Shown one piece after another: positions 1 through 7,361 of a stretch of DNA of 64,000 bases (positions within the stretch are counted from its first letter, which is position 1; every line of letters starts with the position of its first letter). The notes beneath the pieces were generated by a model that was given only the letters and a program-made list of their open reading frames with translations, was not told where the DNA came from and made no database searches. Source of the DNA: Poriferisodalis sp965205175 (GTDB taxonomy: Bacteria; Actinomycetota; Acidimicrobiia; Acidimicrobiales; Poriferisodalaceae); assembly GCF_965205175.1 (NCBI RefSeq), contig NZ_OZ242038.1, forward strand, positions 1,550,001 to 1,614,000. The letters run 5' to 3'. The translations under genes were made by a program, and so were the position numbers.

Positions 1-2789
1 AGTGACATGGTGCGCGTAATCAACGGTATCTTTACCGGATACACGCGTCCGGATATATCCACGTGAATGTTATCCGGCGACCAGCTGCAAGCGTCGGATG
101 ACCAGCTGAGGTGGGGGTAGTCGGCGTGGTGATGTGTACGGGTGTCGACGAATTGGGCGAGGGTCATCTGGTTGGGGCCGCTGGTGGCGCCGAGGCGTTG
201 TACTTGTGCGTGCTGCTGGCGGGGCGAGAGGCAGGTGCGTTCGGGGGTTGGTACGTGGTTTGCGGGGCATCGGGCGGTGATGGCGGTCTTCTGGGTGTGT
301 TTGTGGGGTCCGTTGGCGTAGGCGACGGTGACGGTGTGGGCGCCGGTGCGTGTGGGCGCGGTGTTGAGTGTGGCTTTGCCGTTGCGGGCGGTGAGGTTGG
401 CGGTGACGCCGCTGGATGCGGTGACGGCGAGTTCGGCGGTTGCGGGCTGGTAGGCCCAGGCGGTCGTGGTGTTGGTGCCGGCGGCGGTGTTGAGCGCGGC
501 GGGCTGGTTGGTGCGTGGGGTGTGGTCGACGGTGACGGTGAGGGTGTACGCGCCGGTGGTGCGGTCGGGGTTTGTGCGGCTGTGGCGTTGTCGGGTGGTG
601 ACTTCGATGGTGTAGGCGCCGGCGGGCAGGAGCTTGCTGTCGATTTTGCTGCTGTGCTGTGCGATGGCGCGTCCTGTGCGGGTGGCGCCTCGCAGGATGC
701 GCAGGTAGGTGTCGAACTGGGTGGATGTGGCGGTGATGGTGACCCAGCCGGGGTGGGCGAGGGTGAGGGTGTGGCGGCGTGCGTAGCGGACGCCGCGGCC
801 GTGCTGGGTTCTGCAGTTGCCTTCGGGGCTGAGGCTGCCGTGCACGGTGGCGGTGCCGGCTCCGAAGCTGCCCAGGGTGGCGTCGCATCGGCCGAACGGG
901 GTCGCTGTGAACTGCGCTGTCGCTGTGTGGGTTTGGGTGCCGTTGGCGCAGGTGACGGTGACCGTGGCGGTTGTGCCTGCTGCGACTCGCAGGGTGACGG
1001 TGCGGACGCGTCCTGACGTGGGGGCGACAGTGGCGGCTGCGGGCTTGGCAGCACATGTGGCGTTGTGGGGGGTGACCTCGAAGGTGTCGGTGACGGCGAC
1101 GCTTGGGGCGCCCCAGGATGCGGCGACGGCGTTGTCGAGGCCGCTGATCTGCACCGGAGCGTTGGTGGCGGTGAGCTTGGCTCGCGCGGTGGCGGTGTGG
1201 GCTGCTTTGGCGCAGGTGACGGTGACTGTCACGGTGGTGCCTTCGGGAACGGTGTGGGTGACGGTGCGGCTGCGTCCGGTTGCGGGAGCGACCGTGGTGC
1301 CTGCCGGCGCGGCTTTCGAGAGTGCCGAGGCGCTCTGCCGTGCGTTTACGGGAACCACGGTGGGGCCTGTGGGTGCGGCGGTGCATGCTGCGTCGGCGGG
1401 GTCCACAGCGAACGCTGTGGACACGGCGGCTGTGGTGGCGCCCAGCCTGGGGACTGCGGTGGCGTCGGCGAGCCCGGAGATGACCACTGCGGGCGTTCCG
1501 GCGATCGTGAGCGTCAGCGTGAACCTGCTAGCGGTGCGCGGCCTCGCAGCGGCGACCTCGATCAGGTAGCTGCCCGCAGCCAGCCGTCCGCCGACGCTCT
1601 TCGCAGCGCCGGAGACGGTGTCGACCAGATGCAGCGTCGCTCCTCGCGTCGACGACACCGCAGCGGTGAGGGTGGCTTGGGCGGTGAGGGTGAACGTCCA
1701 GCTTCGCGCCCAGTGCGGCGACTGAGCACTGCCGACCCGCTCCGAGCGGCACTGCCTGTTCAGTGTGCCCGTCAGCGTGCGGCTGCCTGACGCCAACGCT
1801 CCCAGCCGCGCCGGCGGGCACACCCCGGCCGCCAAACGGCACACCGGCACCGTCCCCGACGTGTCCAAGGTGTGGCTGGGCGCAGCAGGGCACACCCACC
1901 GCGGCGCCCTGTACAGCGTCCGCTCACACGAACGAGAGTCCCCCGCAGCCCGCGTCCAGCCCGCCCTGCACGCGTAGCCGGCGTCCGCGAGGCGCGCACC
2001 CGCCGGCTGCACGCAGCGGCCGCCGCTGCTCAACGCGTAGCCCGACAACATGCACGACGCGTCCGGCACCGCCGACTCTCTCTCCCGGACCGTGGTGGTC
2101 TCGGTGACGGTGCGTCGCTGCAGCCTGCAGCACACCTCACGCTCACGGGTCTCGTAGTTGAACACGTCCACGTTCTTGTAGTTGTACACCGGCTCGGTGT
2201 GCAGCGTCTCGCGCACGCCGGTGCGCTGCTCGCTGCGATAGTTGTACACCTGCCGGGTCACATACCGGTACCGCGTCACCCACTCAGGCCGGTACCGCAC
2301 CACATCCCGATAGTTGAACACCGCCCGCGTCACATAGTTGTACACCGCCACCGTGCTCGTACGATACTTCGTCACCGTACGCGTTTTCCAGCTCAAACAG
2401 CCCACCCCGAACTCCACGTCATAGACCGCGCAATACGGCTGCGTCACCCGATAAGCACGGCGCACCGTCCTAGTCAACGGCGCCACTCGCACCCGCTTGG
2501 TGAACGGCGCCACCCGCTCCCGCGACACATACCGCACCTGCTCGAGCACCCGATGCGACTCCCGCACCCGCTCCGTGAACGGCGCAACCCGCACCCGCAC
2601 CGTGTACGTGTAGGTCTCCATCCCCATGTAGGTCCGGGTGAACGGCGCCACCCGCACCCGCCTCGTGAACGGCGCCACCCTCACCCGATACTGCTCCGTG
2701 TAACGCACCCGCTCAGTCACCACCCGCGTCGCGGTCACCCGACGAGTCACCAGCTCGGCAGCACCGAATGCGGCGACGCCGACACACAC
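1..2789 (-). CDS. Large secreted repeat protein, main reading frame (C-terminus beyond window edge)
   Basis: Read from 2789 down to base 1, this frame has no stop, giving about 929 residues that continue past the left edge. Visible order: valine/arginine-rich repeats with VAPFT and YNY motifs (about 2748-2155), a Cys-rich stretch with GY-x-LSSGGRC (about 2070-1800), a beta domain resembling bacterial pre-peptidase C-terminal domains that ends LAAGSYLIEV (about 1800-1500), two Ig-like repeats each containing TVTVTCA (about 1500-880), a second PPC-like domain with FDTYLRIL and LPAGAYTIEV (about 870-520), another beta domain, then MTLAQFVDTRTHHHAD and WSSDACSWSPD near the edge. That last motif resembles the segment before the catalytic HD of prokaryotic (group XIV) phospholipase A2; the catalytic part would lie outside the window. 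The GTG at 2789 is only the first start after an in-frame TAG at 2814-2816. The signal peptide lies in another frame (2747-3139), so this is probably one gene split by a frameshift. Confidence 0.7.
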   Translation of the reverse strand, partial: MCVGVAAFGAAELVTRRVTATRVVTERVRYTEQYRVRVAPFTRRVRVAPFTRTYMGMETYTYTVRVRVAPFTERVRESHRVLEQVRYVSRERVAPFTKRVRVAPLTRTVRRAYRVTQPYCAVYDVEFGVGCLSWKTRTVTKYRTSTVAVYNYVTRAVFNYRDVVRYRPEWVTRYRYVTRQVYNYRSEQRTGVRETLHTEPVYNYKNVDVFNYETREREVCCRLQRRTVTETTTVRERESAVPDASCMLSGYALSSGGRCVQPAGARLADAGYACRAGWTRAAGDSRSCERTLYRAPRWVCPAAPSHTLDTSGTVPVCRLAAGVCPPARLGALASGSRTLTGTLNRQCRSERVGSAQSPHWARSWTFTLTAQATLTAAVSSTRGATLHLVDTVSGAAKSVGGRLAAGSYLIEVAAARPRTASRFTLTLTIAGTPAVVISGLADATAVPRLGATTAAVSTAFAVDPADAACTAAPTGPTVVPVNARQSASALSKAAPAGTTVAPATGRSRTVTHTVPEGTTVTVTVTCAKAAHTATARAKLTATNAPVQISGLDNAVAASWGAPSVAVTDTFEVTPHNATCAAKPAAATVAPTSGRVRTVTLRVAAGTTATVTVTCANGTQTHTATAQFTATPFGRCDATLGSFGAGTATVHGSLSPEGNCRTQHGRGVRYARRHTLTLAHPGWVTITATSTQFDTYLRILRGATRTGRAIAQHSSKIDSKLLPAGAYTIEVTTRQRHSRTNPDRTTGAYTLTVTVDHTPRTNQPAALNTAAGTNTTTAWAYQPATAELAVTASSGVTANLTARNGKATLNTAPTRTGAHTVTVAYANGPHKHTQKTAITARCPANHVPTPERTCLSPRQQHAQVQRLGATSGPNQMTLAQFVDTRTHHHADYPHLSWSSDACSWSPDNIHVDISGRVYPVKIPLITRTMS
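2155..2690 (-). repeat. Coding repeats: VAPFT and VYNY/VFNY modules
   Basis: Inside the large minus-strand protein, five near-copies of a 15-base unit (tgaacggcgccaccc on the plus strand, near 2472, 2500, 2576, 2639 and 2665) encode R-V-R-V-A-P-F-T. Further on, five copies of tagttgtacacc or tagttgaacacc (near 2155, 2179, 2240, 2312 and 2336) encode V-Y-N-Y or V-F-N-Y. Tyr, Val, Arg and Thr alternate throughout, which suggests an extended beta-strand stalk or fibre. The spacing between units varies, so this is a diverged protein repeat rather than a simple microsatellite. Confidence 0.75.
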
Positions 2790-3139
2790 CCCGTCCCCGA
2801 CAACACCACCGACCTACCCCCAACCGACGCAGGACACGCACGCCCCGCAGCCTCGCTCACCACCCGAGAACACCTGCCGTCATCACCCAGCACCCAACCC
2901 GCATCGCACACCGCCGACGCCGCCACCCACCCAGACCCCGACTCGCTGCTCCCCGCAGCCGACGGCACCCCCACCAACACCCCCACAAACCCCAACACCA
3001 CCAACAACCCCAACCCCACACGCAACAACACCACCCCCCACAAACCCAAACCGCAGCCGCACCCCCACGACCAAACAGCTGCGCAAGCTAGCCCCACACC
3101 ACAACCCCCGTCAAACGCAAGCCACCCTGATCGGAACAT
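2747..3139 (-). CDS. N-terminal signal-peptide ORF of the large secreted protein (frameshifted)
   Basis: This 130-residue ORF starts at ATG 3139. It has a hydrophobic segment (LGLWGVVLLRVGLGLLVV, about residues 31-48) and then PSAAGSS, as in a signal peptide. A CDAGWVLGDDGRC motif follows, of the same kind as the Cys motifs in the next ORF. It ends at TGA 2747 just where the repeat-rich frame opens. The main frame is closed upstream by TAG at 2814-2816, so the two halves must be joined by a shift between about 2813 and 2750. Joining them needs a -1 shift or a one-base correction. I see no strong slippery heptamer, only G-runs (GGGGACGGGG). A sequencing or assembly indel, a true mutation or a programmed shift are all possible. 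No clear Shine-Dalgarno is visible before the ATG. Confidence 0.55.
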   Translation of the reverse strand: MFRSGWLAFDGGCGVGLACAAVWSWGCGCGLGLWGVVLLRVGLGLLVVLGFVGVLVGVPSAAGSSESGSGWVAASAVCDAGWVLGDDGRCSRVVSEAAGRACPASVGGRSVVLSGTGCVSASPHSVLPSW

Positions 3140-3344
3140 TGACCGCTGTCTTGCGAGTCCTCGGCTATGAGATCGCCTTCCTGCCCGTGGCTCAGCCCGC
3201 CACGCTGACCGCGCGGCCGATGCCTGCGGCTACGCCGAGGTCGGTGCTGTGCGGCGTACGCATATCGACAGGAACATGCCGACGGCGACTAGTCCATCGT
3301 GCCTGCCCGCTGCATCCGAGCAGCCCCGGCAGTCGCGAGATGAG

Positions 3345-3953
3345 TCACCGCTGCACCGTCGACTCCTGCCGGGCGGCCGGTGCGACCTCGTGGAGCAGGC
3401 CCGTTTCGACGTCATAGACGAAACCGCGGATGGCGGTGTCGTGCTCGATGAAGGGCGACGCGCAGAGCGCCGCCAGCGATGACCGCACATCTTGGGCTGC
3501 ATCGGTGAACGAGCCGATGGGCCAAGGGGGGCGTGCGCCGAGGCGCTGATGCAGTTCGTCGCTGAAGGCGGTTGCGTCCAAGCCGCACATGCCGCAGCCG
3601 GTGTGATGGATCACCAGCACCTCCCGTGTGCCGAGCAGCTGCTGGGAGATGCACAGCGAACGGATCACGTCGTCGGTGACCACGCCGCCGGCGTTGCGGA
3701 TGACATGTGCCTCGCCGATGCTGAGCCCGAGCGCTGCGATCGGGTCGATGCGGGCATCCATGCAGGTCACGACGGCGACTCGCCGGCTCGGCGCAGCCGC
3801 CATGCCCGGCGTTCGAACGTCGGCGGCACAGCGCCGGTTGCGCTCGACCAGCTCGTCGGCGCAAGGCGGCAACGCTTCGGCGCCGGCGCCGTCCCGCAGG
3901 TTGGCTGCGTCTTTGTTGTCCATCTGAAGGTTGCCCATCCGAAGTCCTCGCAT
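3345..3953 (-). CDS. Beta-class carbonic anhydrase
   Basis: A 202-residue protein of the beta-carbonic anhydrase family, which interconverts CO2 and bicarbonate with a zinc cofactor. The family signature is clear: VVTCMDARIDP (first Cys ligand plus the Asp-Arg dyad), then VIRNAGG and HHTGCGM (His and second Cys ligand). The length suits the short actinobacterial type. The annotated ATG gives MRGLRMGNLQMDNKD; starts at the second or third Met are equally possible. It stands alone, with tRNA genes upstream on the same strand and a 205-base gap to the large secreted protein. Bicarbonate supply to the biotin-dependent carboxylase of this window is a plausible but unproven link. Confidence 0.9.
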   Translation of the reverse strand: MRGLRMGNLQMDNKDAANLRDGAGAEALPPCADELVERNRRCAADVRTPGMAAAPSRRVAVVTCMDARIDPIAALGLSIGEAHVIRNAGGVVTDDVIRSLCISQQLLGTREVLVIHHTGCGMCGLDATAFSDELHQRLGARPPWPIGSFTDAAQDVRSSLAALCASPFIEHDTAIRGFVYDVETGLLHEVAPAARQESTVQR

Positions 3954-4025
3954 CGCTCATGCCGTTGCGAGAACGAGCCGGCATCGGCACCCGTGTGGCG
4001 CTCAGCGTCATGTGCGCCACAGCAG

Positions 4026-4099
4026 TACGCCCCCTGGGACTCGAACCCAGAACCTGCGGATTAAGAGTCCGTTGCTCTGCCATATTGAGCTAGAGGCGC
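4026..4099 (-). tRNA. tRNA-Lys (CTT)
   Basis: On the minus strand the sequence folds as a tRNA: acceptor GCGCCTC paired to GGGGCGT, D-arm GCTC...GAGC, anticodon loop CTCTTAA with anticodon CTT, and T-arm with GGTTCGAGTCC. The first acceptor pair is a G-T wobble. CCA is not encoded. It lies 45 bases from tRNA-His on the same strand. Confidence 0.93.
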
Positions 4100-4144
4100 A
4101 TGGTGGCCCGCAAGGCTAACGACTGCCTGCGAGCACAGGTGCAG

Positions 4145-4219
4145 GCGGATCGAGGGGAATCGAACCCCCGGCCTCCAGTGCCACAAACTGGCGCTCTAAC
4201 CGACTGAGCTACGACCCGC
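4145..4219 (-). tRNA. tRNA-His (GTG)
   Basis: On the minus strand the acceptor GCGGGTC pairs with GATCCGC and the discriminator is C73, as expected for tRNA-His. The anticodon loop TTGTGGC lies between CCAGT and ACTGG, giving GTG. The T-arm reads GGGGGTTCGATTCCCC. The base before position 1 is C, so the G-1 needed for charging would not be template-encoded at that position. CCA is not encoded. Confidence 0.93.
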
Positions 4220-4281
4220 GCGGGGCCACCAAGGATGCCACGGACCACGCAGCGTCGCTACCGACCGCGTACGGTGGGTGC

Positions 4282-5322
4282 GTGAGCGCAACAGCGACGA
4301 CTGCCGTAGCGGCCCGCAAGCCGCCGGTCGACTACATCCCGAGAATCACCGCCCAGTACGTCGGCCTCGGCTACGGCGAGTACCGCTGGGTTCACAGCGA
4401 GATCCCGCCGCCGTGGGCACCGCTGGCCAAGCCGATGTCGCAGTGCCGCTTAGGCCTCATCGCCACCGGAGGCGTCTACGCCGCCGGCCAGACGGCCTTC
4501 CACTACCGCGACGACACCACTTACCGCGCGATCCCGACCGATGTGGACACCGCCCAGCTGCGGGCCACCCACTTCGCCTACGACCTCACCGACGCCCGCG
4601 CCGACATCAATTGCGTGTTCCCCATCGATGCGCTGCGAGCCTTGCGGGACAGCGGCGAAATCGGCGAGCTAGGCCCCAACGCCTACACGCTGATGGGCGG
4701 CATCTACAGCACCCGACGCGTCCGCGAGGAGCTGATTCCGGAACTGGCGAAGCGCTGCTTGGCCGACGAGCTGGACGCGGTGCTGCTGGTGCCTGTCTGA
4801 CCGGTCTGTCACCAGACCGGGGGTCTGATCGCGAGGGCCATCGAGGCGGAGGGCATCTCGACCCTGTCGATGTCGAGCGCACGCGACATCACGCGGGCGG
4901 CTTGGCCGCCGCGCAGTGCCTACTTGGACTATCCGCTGGGTCGTACCGCCGGCCGCCCGCACGAGCCTGGGCTCAACCTGCAGATACTGCGCGACGCGCT
5001 TGCGGCATTCGAGAACCTGCGCGTACCGGGATCGATGACGCACCTTCGCTACCGCTGGTCCGACGACGACCGGTGGAAGGACAGCGTGTTCGCGCCCGTT
5101 GCCGGCGCCGAGACGCTGGCGGAGTGCGCGGTCCCCGCAGCCCGCGCCAGCGAGACCGCTGCCATGGCCGACAACGGCAAGCAGCACGCAGCACCGGTCT
5201 ACGAGGACGACCGTATCGAACGCCACCTGACCCCGCAGTACCAGACAGACGAGGACGCGGCCGCGTCCCGCGCCGGCCACGACGGCCAGGACTGCCTGGT
5301 GTGCGCAGGCATCGACTACTGA
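4282..5322 (+). CDS. GrdB/PrdB-family selenoprotein with in-frame UGA (Sec173)
   Basis: Read through a single in-frame TGA at 4798-4800, the frame gives 346 residues. The first part has DYIPRIT, YGEYRWVHSEIPPPW, GLIATGGVY, DDTTYRAIP, ATHFAYDLTDAR and YTLMGGIYS. These are hallmarks of the glycine/sarcosine/betaine or D-proline reductase selenoprotein B-like family. The TGA falls in LLVPV-U-PVCHQTGGLIAR, where the family carries its UxxC or CxxC redox centre. The frame stays open on both sides and the family sequence continues (AIEAEGIST), so the TGA most likely encodes selenocysteine. A hairpin lies just downstream. The C-terminus has a second thiol pair, CLVC. Start is GTG 4282. The Nudix gene begins 7 bases after the stop, suggesting co-transcription. 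Classical GrdB/PrdB act in anaerobic reductases; the role of this actinobacterial branch is not established, and a thiol-redox enzyme is a guess. Confidence 0.85.
4801..4827 (+). promoter_or_regulatory. Candidate bacterial SECIS hairpin after UGA
   Basis: Directly after the TGA at 4798-4800, bases 4813-4818 (CAGACC) pair perfectly with 4822-4827 (GGTCTG) around a GGG loop that begins 19 bases after the UGA. This fits the bacterial SECIS pattern of a short stem, a G at the start of a small loop, and about 16-37 bases from UGA to loop. An alternative, mutually exclusive hairpin pairs 4801-4807 with 4814-4820. Either could help SelB recode the UGA. No selA, selB, selC or selD is visible in the window. 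Confidence 0.65.
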
Positions 5323-5329
5323 TGCGCCG

Positions 5330-6271
5330 GTGAGCGAGCAGCCAGAGCGTCGCGCCTCGGTGGGCGCCACCTCGCCGGGCACGGGAGGCGACTACGACCC
5401 AGCCGCGGTGCCGGTGCGCGACGCGGCCACGGTGCTGATCCTCGCCGGCGACGACGACCCTCATGTGCTGATGCTGAAGCGCAACGCCCGGTCGGTCTTC
5501 GTGGGCGACATGTGGGTGTACCCCGGCGGGGCAGTGGACACCGAGGACGCGAGCCGGATCGCGGACGAGACCGTGTCGGGCCTGACCGACGGCGAGGCCT
5601 CGGCTCGGCTCGGCATCGCGCGGGGCGGCATCGCCTTCTGGGTCGCCGCGCTGCGCGAGACGTTCGAGGAAGCGGGCATCCTGCTCGCCCACCACCACCG
5701 CCACGCCGCCAACGCAGCCGGTCCGAGGGACCTGCCGCCGGGCATCATCGACCTTTCGCCGCCCGACGTGGCGCAGCGGTTCTCGCGCTATCGGGACGAA
5801 GTCAACGCCGGCGAGCGCGACTTCATCGAGACGGTGCGCAGCGAAGGCTTGCTGCTCGACGGCGACAATGTCTCCTACGTCGGGCGCTGGGTGACGCCGC
5901 TGGGATCGCCACGCCGCTACGACACGCGCTTCTTCTTGACCGCGATGCCCGACGGCCAGGTGCCGCTGCCCGACCACGACGAAGCGGTCGAGCATCGCTG
6001 GGTCCGCCCTGGCGATGCGATCAAGAGCAACGAGGAGGGTGGCATGGTGATGATGACGCCGACCATCGGCATGCTGCACCGCCTCGCCCGCTTCGACACG
6101 GCGGCCGATGCGGTTGCGGCGGCCCGCAGCGGAACCGCTGACGATGACGAGCGCGTGCGGATCCGCTTCGACGACGAGGGGCCGCACCGCATCGCGTTCC
6201 CCGGCGACCCGGACTATCTCGACGCAGACGGTCGAGTCGAGACCGGCATGCTGCGATGGCCGTCGCGCTAG
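5330..6271 (+). CDS. Nudix hydrolase (NUDT7/NUDT19-like)
   Basis: A 313-residue Nudix-fold hydrolase. It has the family opening (AATVLILAGDDDPHVLMLKR), MWVYPGGAVD, and a Nudix helix ALRETFEEAGILL whose acidic residues bind Mg2+. A roughly 50-residue insertion lies between the GG and the RETFEEAG helix, as in NUDT19-like CoA diphosphatases; the actual substrate cannot be read from sequence. The second half (RWVTPLGSPRRYDTRFFLTAMP) is also typical of that subgroup. GTG start at 5330, only 7 bases after the selenoprotein stop, so the two are probably one operon. Confidence 0.85.
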   Translation: MSEQPERRASVGATSPGTGGDYDPAAVPVRDAATVLILAGDDDPHVLMLKRNARSVFVGDMWVYPGGAVDTEDASRIADETVSGLTDGEASARLGIARGGIAFWVAALRETFEEAGILLAHHHRHAANAAGPRDLPPGIIDLSPPDVAQRFSRYRDEVNAGERDFIETVRSEGLLLDGDNVSYVGRWVTPLGSPRRYDTRFFLTAMPDGQVPLPDHDEAVEHRWVRPGDAIKSNEEGGMVMMTPTIGMLHRLARFDTAADAVAAARSGTADDDERVRIRFDDEGPHRIAFPGDPDYLDADGRVETGMLRWPSR

Positions 6272-6371
6272 CCGGCCTGGCAACCGTGCGAGCGGCGGCG
6301 GCAATATGGCTGCAACATGGGTAGCGACAGGACGGTTACGTGGCAAGATGGCGCCGGTCGTCGCAGCCACT

Positions 6372-6445
6372 GCCCTCGTGGCGCAACTGGACAGCGCAGC
6401 GGGCTTCTATCCCGCGGGTTGCAGGTTCGAGTCCTGCCGGGGGCG
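6372..6445 (+). tRNA. tRNA-Arg (TCT)
   Basis: Acceptor GCCCTCG pairs with CGGGGGC. The anticodon loop CTTCTAT lies between GCGGG and CCCGC, giving TCT. The T-arm is GCAGGTTCGAGTCCTGC. Discriminator G, no encoded CCA. It lies 95 bases upstream of folE on the same strand. Confidence 0.93.
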
Positions 6446-6540
6446 CATACCGTGACCCAGCGCACGTGGACGCAGCGCGGAGGCAGCCCCAACGGCGAAA
6501 GCGCGATGGCACCTGCCGTCAGCGAAGATAGCTTCGCCGG

Positions 6541-7251
6541 ATGCCCAACGGCTCAGCCAGCACCGCTGCCGAAGCGTCCTCTGCCGACTCGATATCCGAC
6601 CCGGACCCCGCATCGGGCCCCCCATCGGGAGTCGTCGGCGGGGAGGCGTCGAGTGCTGAGACAAACGGCGCAGTAACCGACCAGCCGGTGGACACCGAGC
6701 GGATCGAGCGGGCGGTGCGCGAGATCCTGGCGGCTATCGGCGAGGATCCGGATCGCGACGGCCTGCACAAAACGCCTAGGCGCGTCGCCCGCATGTACGC
6801 CGAGGTGTTCGCCGGCCTGCGGGAGGATCCCGAGCATCATCTCCAGGTGCAGTTCGAGGCTGCGCACGACGAGATGGTCATGGTGCGCGACATTCCGTTC
6901 TATTCGATGTGCGAGCACCACCTCTTGCCGTTCGTCGGCTTGGCGCACGTGGCCTACATTCCCGGGGACCGCGGCATGATCACCGGACTGTCGAAGCTGG
7001 CGCGTTTGGTGGAGGCCTATGCCCGTCGCCCGCAGGTGCAAGAACGCCTCACCACGCAAGTCGCCGACAAGCTGATGGCGGTGCTCGAGCCCCGAGGCGC
7101 CTTGGTGGTGGTCGAGGCAGAGCACCAGTGCATGTCCATGCGGGGCGTGCAAAAGCCCGGGTCGTTGACCATCACCTCGGCAGTGCGCGGCCAGTTCCGC
7201 GACACCGCGACCCGAGCGGAGGCAATGCAGCTCATCGGCATCGGCCGCTGA
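6541..7251 (+). CDS. folE: GTP cyclohydrolase I
   Basis: FolE converts GTP to dihydroneopterin triphosphate, the first step of folate and pterin synthesis, in the cytoplasm. The catalytic and zinc-binding features are all visible: FYSMCEHHLLPF (Cys and His ligands), GLSKLARLVE, the RRPQVQERLT segment, and AEHQCMSMRGV (second Cys ligand). The core starts near residue 50 (DTERIERAVREIL). The first 48 residues are a Ser/Pro/Ala-rich tail, so a later start is possible, but no better one stands out. Nothing else of the folate pathway is in the window, and the next gene (helicase) is unrelated. Confidence 0.96.
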   Translation: MPNGSASTAAEASSADSISDPDPASGPPSGVVGGEASSAETNGAVTDQPVDTERIERAVREILAAIGEDPDRDGLHKTPRRVARMYAEVFAGLREDPEHHLQVQFEAAHDEMVMVRDIPFYSMCEHHLLPFVGLAHVAYIPGDRGMITGLSKLARLVEAYARRPQVQERLTTQVADKLMAVLEPRGALVVVEAEHQCMSMRGVQKPGSLTITSAVRGQFRDTATRAEAMQLIGIGR

Positions 7252-7361
7252 CGCATCGGTCGCCCCATGACCGCGACCACGCTCGGCGCCACCCCACGCC
7301 ACGGTGTTCGAGCTGCCGGCTTGCAGAGCACGAGGCAGCGGCCCAGCGCTTCGGACTCGAC

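Noticed and set aside
70..1569. Long ORFs on both strands (minus 70-1386 and 164-1054; plus 111-1016, 817-1569)
   Set aside because: They are Arg/His-, Pro/Ser- or Gly/Val-rich shadows of the real minus-strand frame, which is open from 2789 to 1 and shows clear domain repeats and Cys motifs.
4282..4800. Treating the 172-codon ORF as a complete gene or the locus as a pseudogene
   Set aside because: The same frame continues past the TGA with the expected family sequence and no other stop for 520 bases, and the TGA sits at the known Sec position.
6909..7361. Upstream extension of the helicase frame into folE
   Set aside because: Overlaps folE almost entirely and encodes Arg/His-rich shadow sequence; helicase starts after folE.
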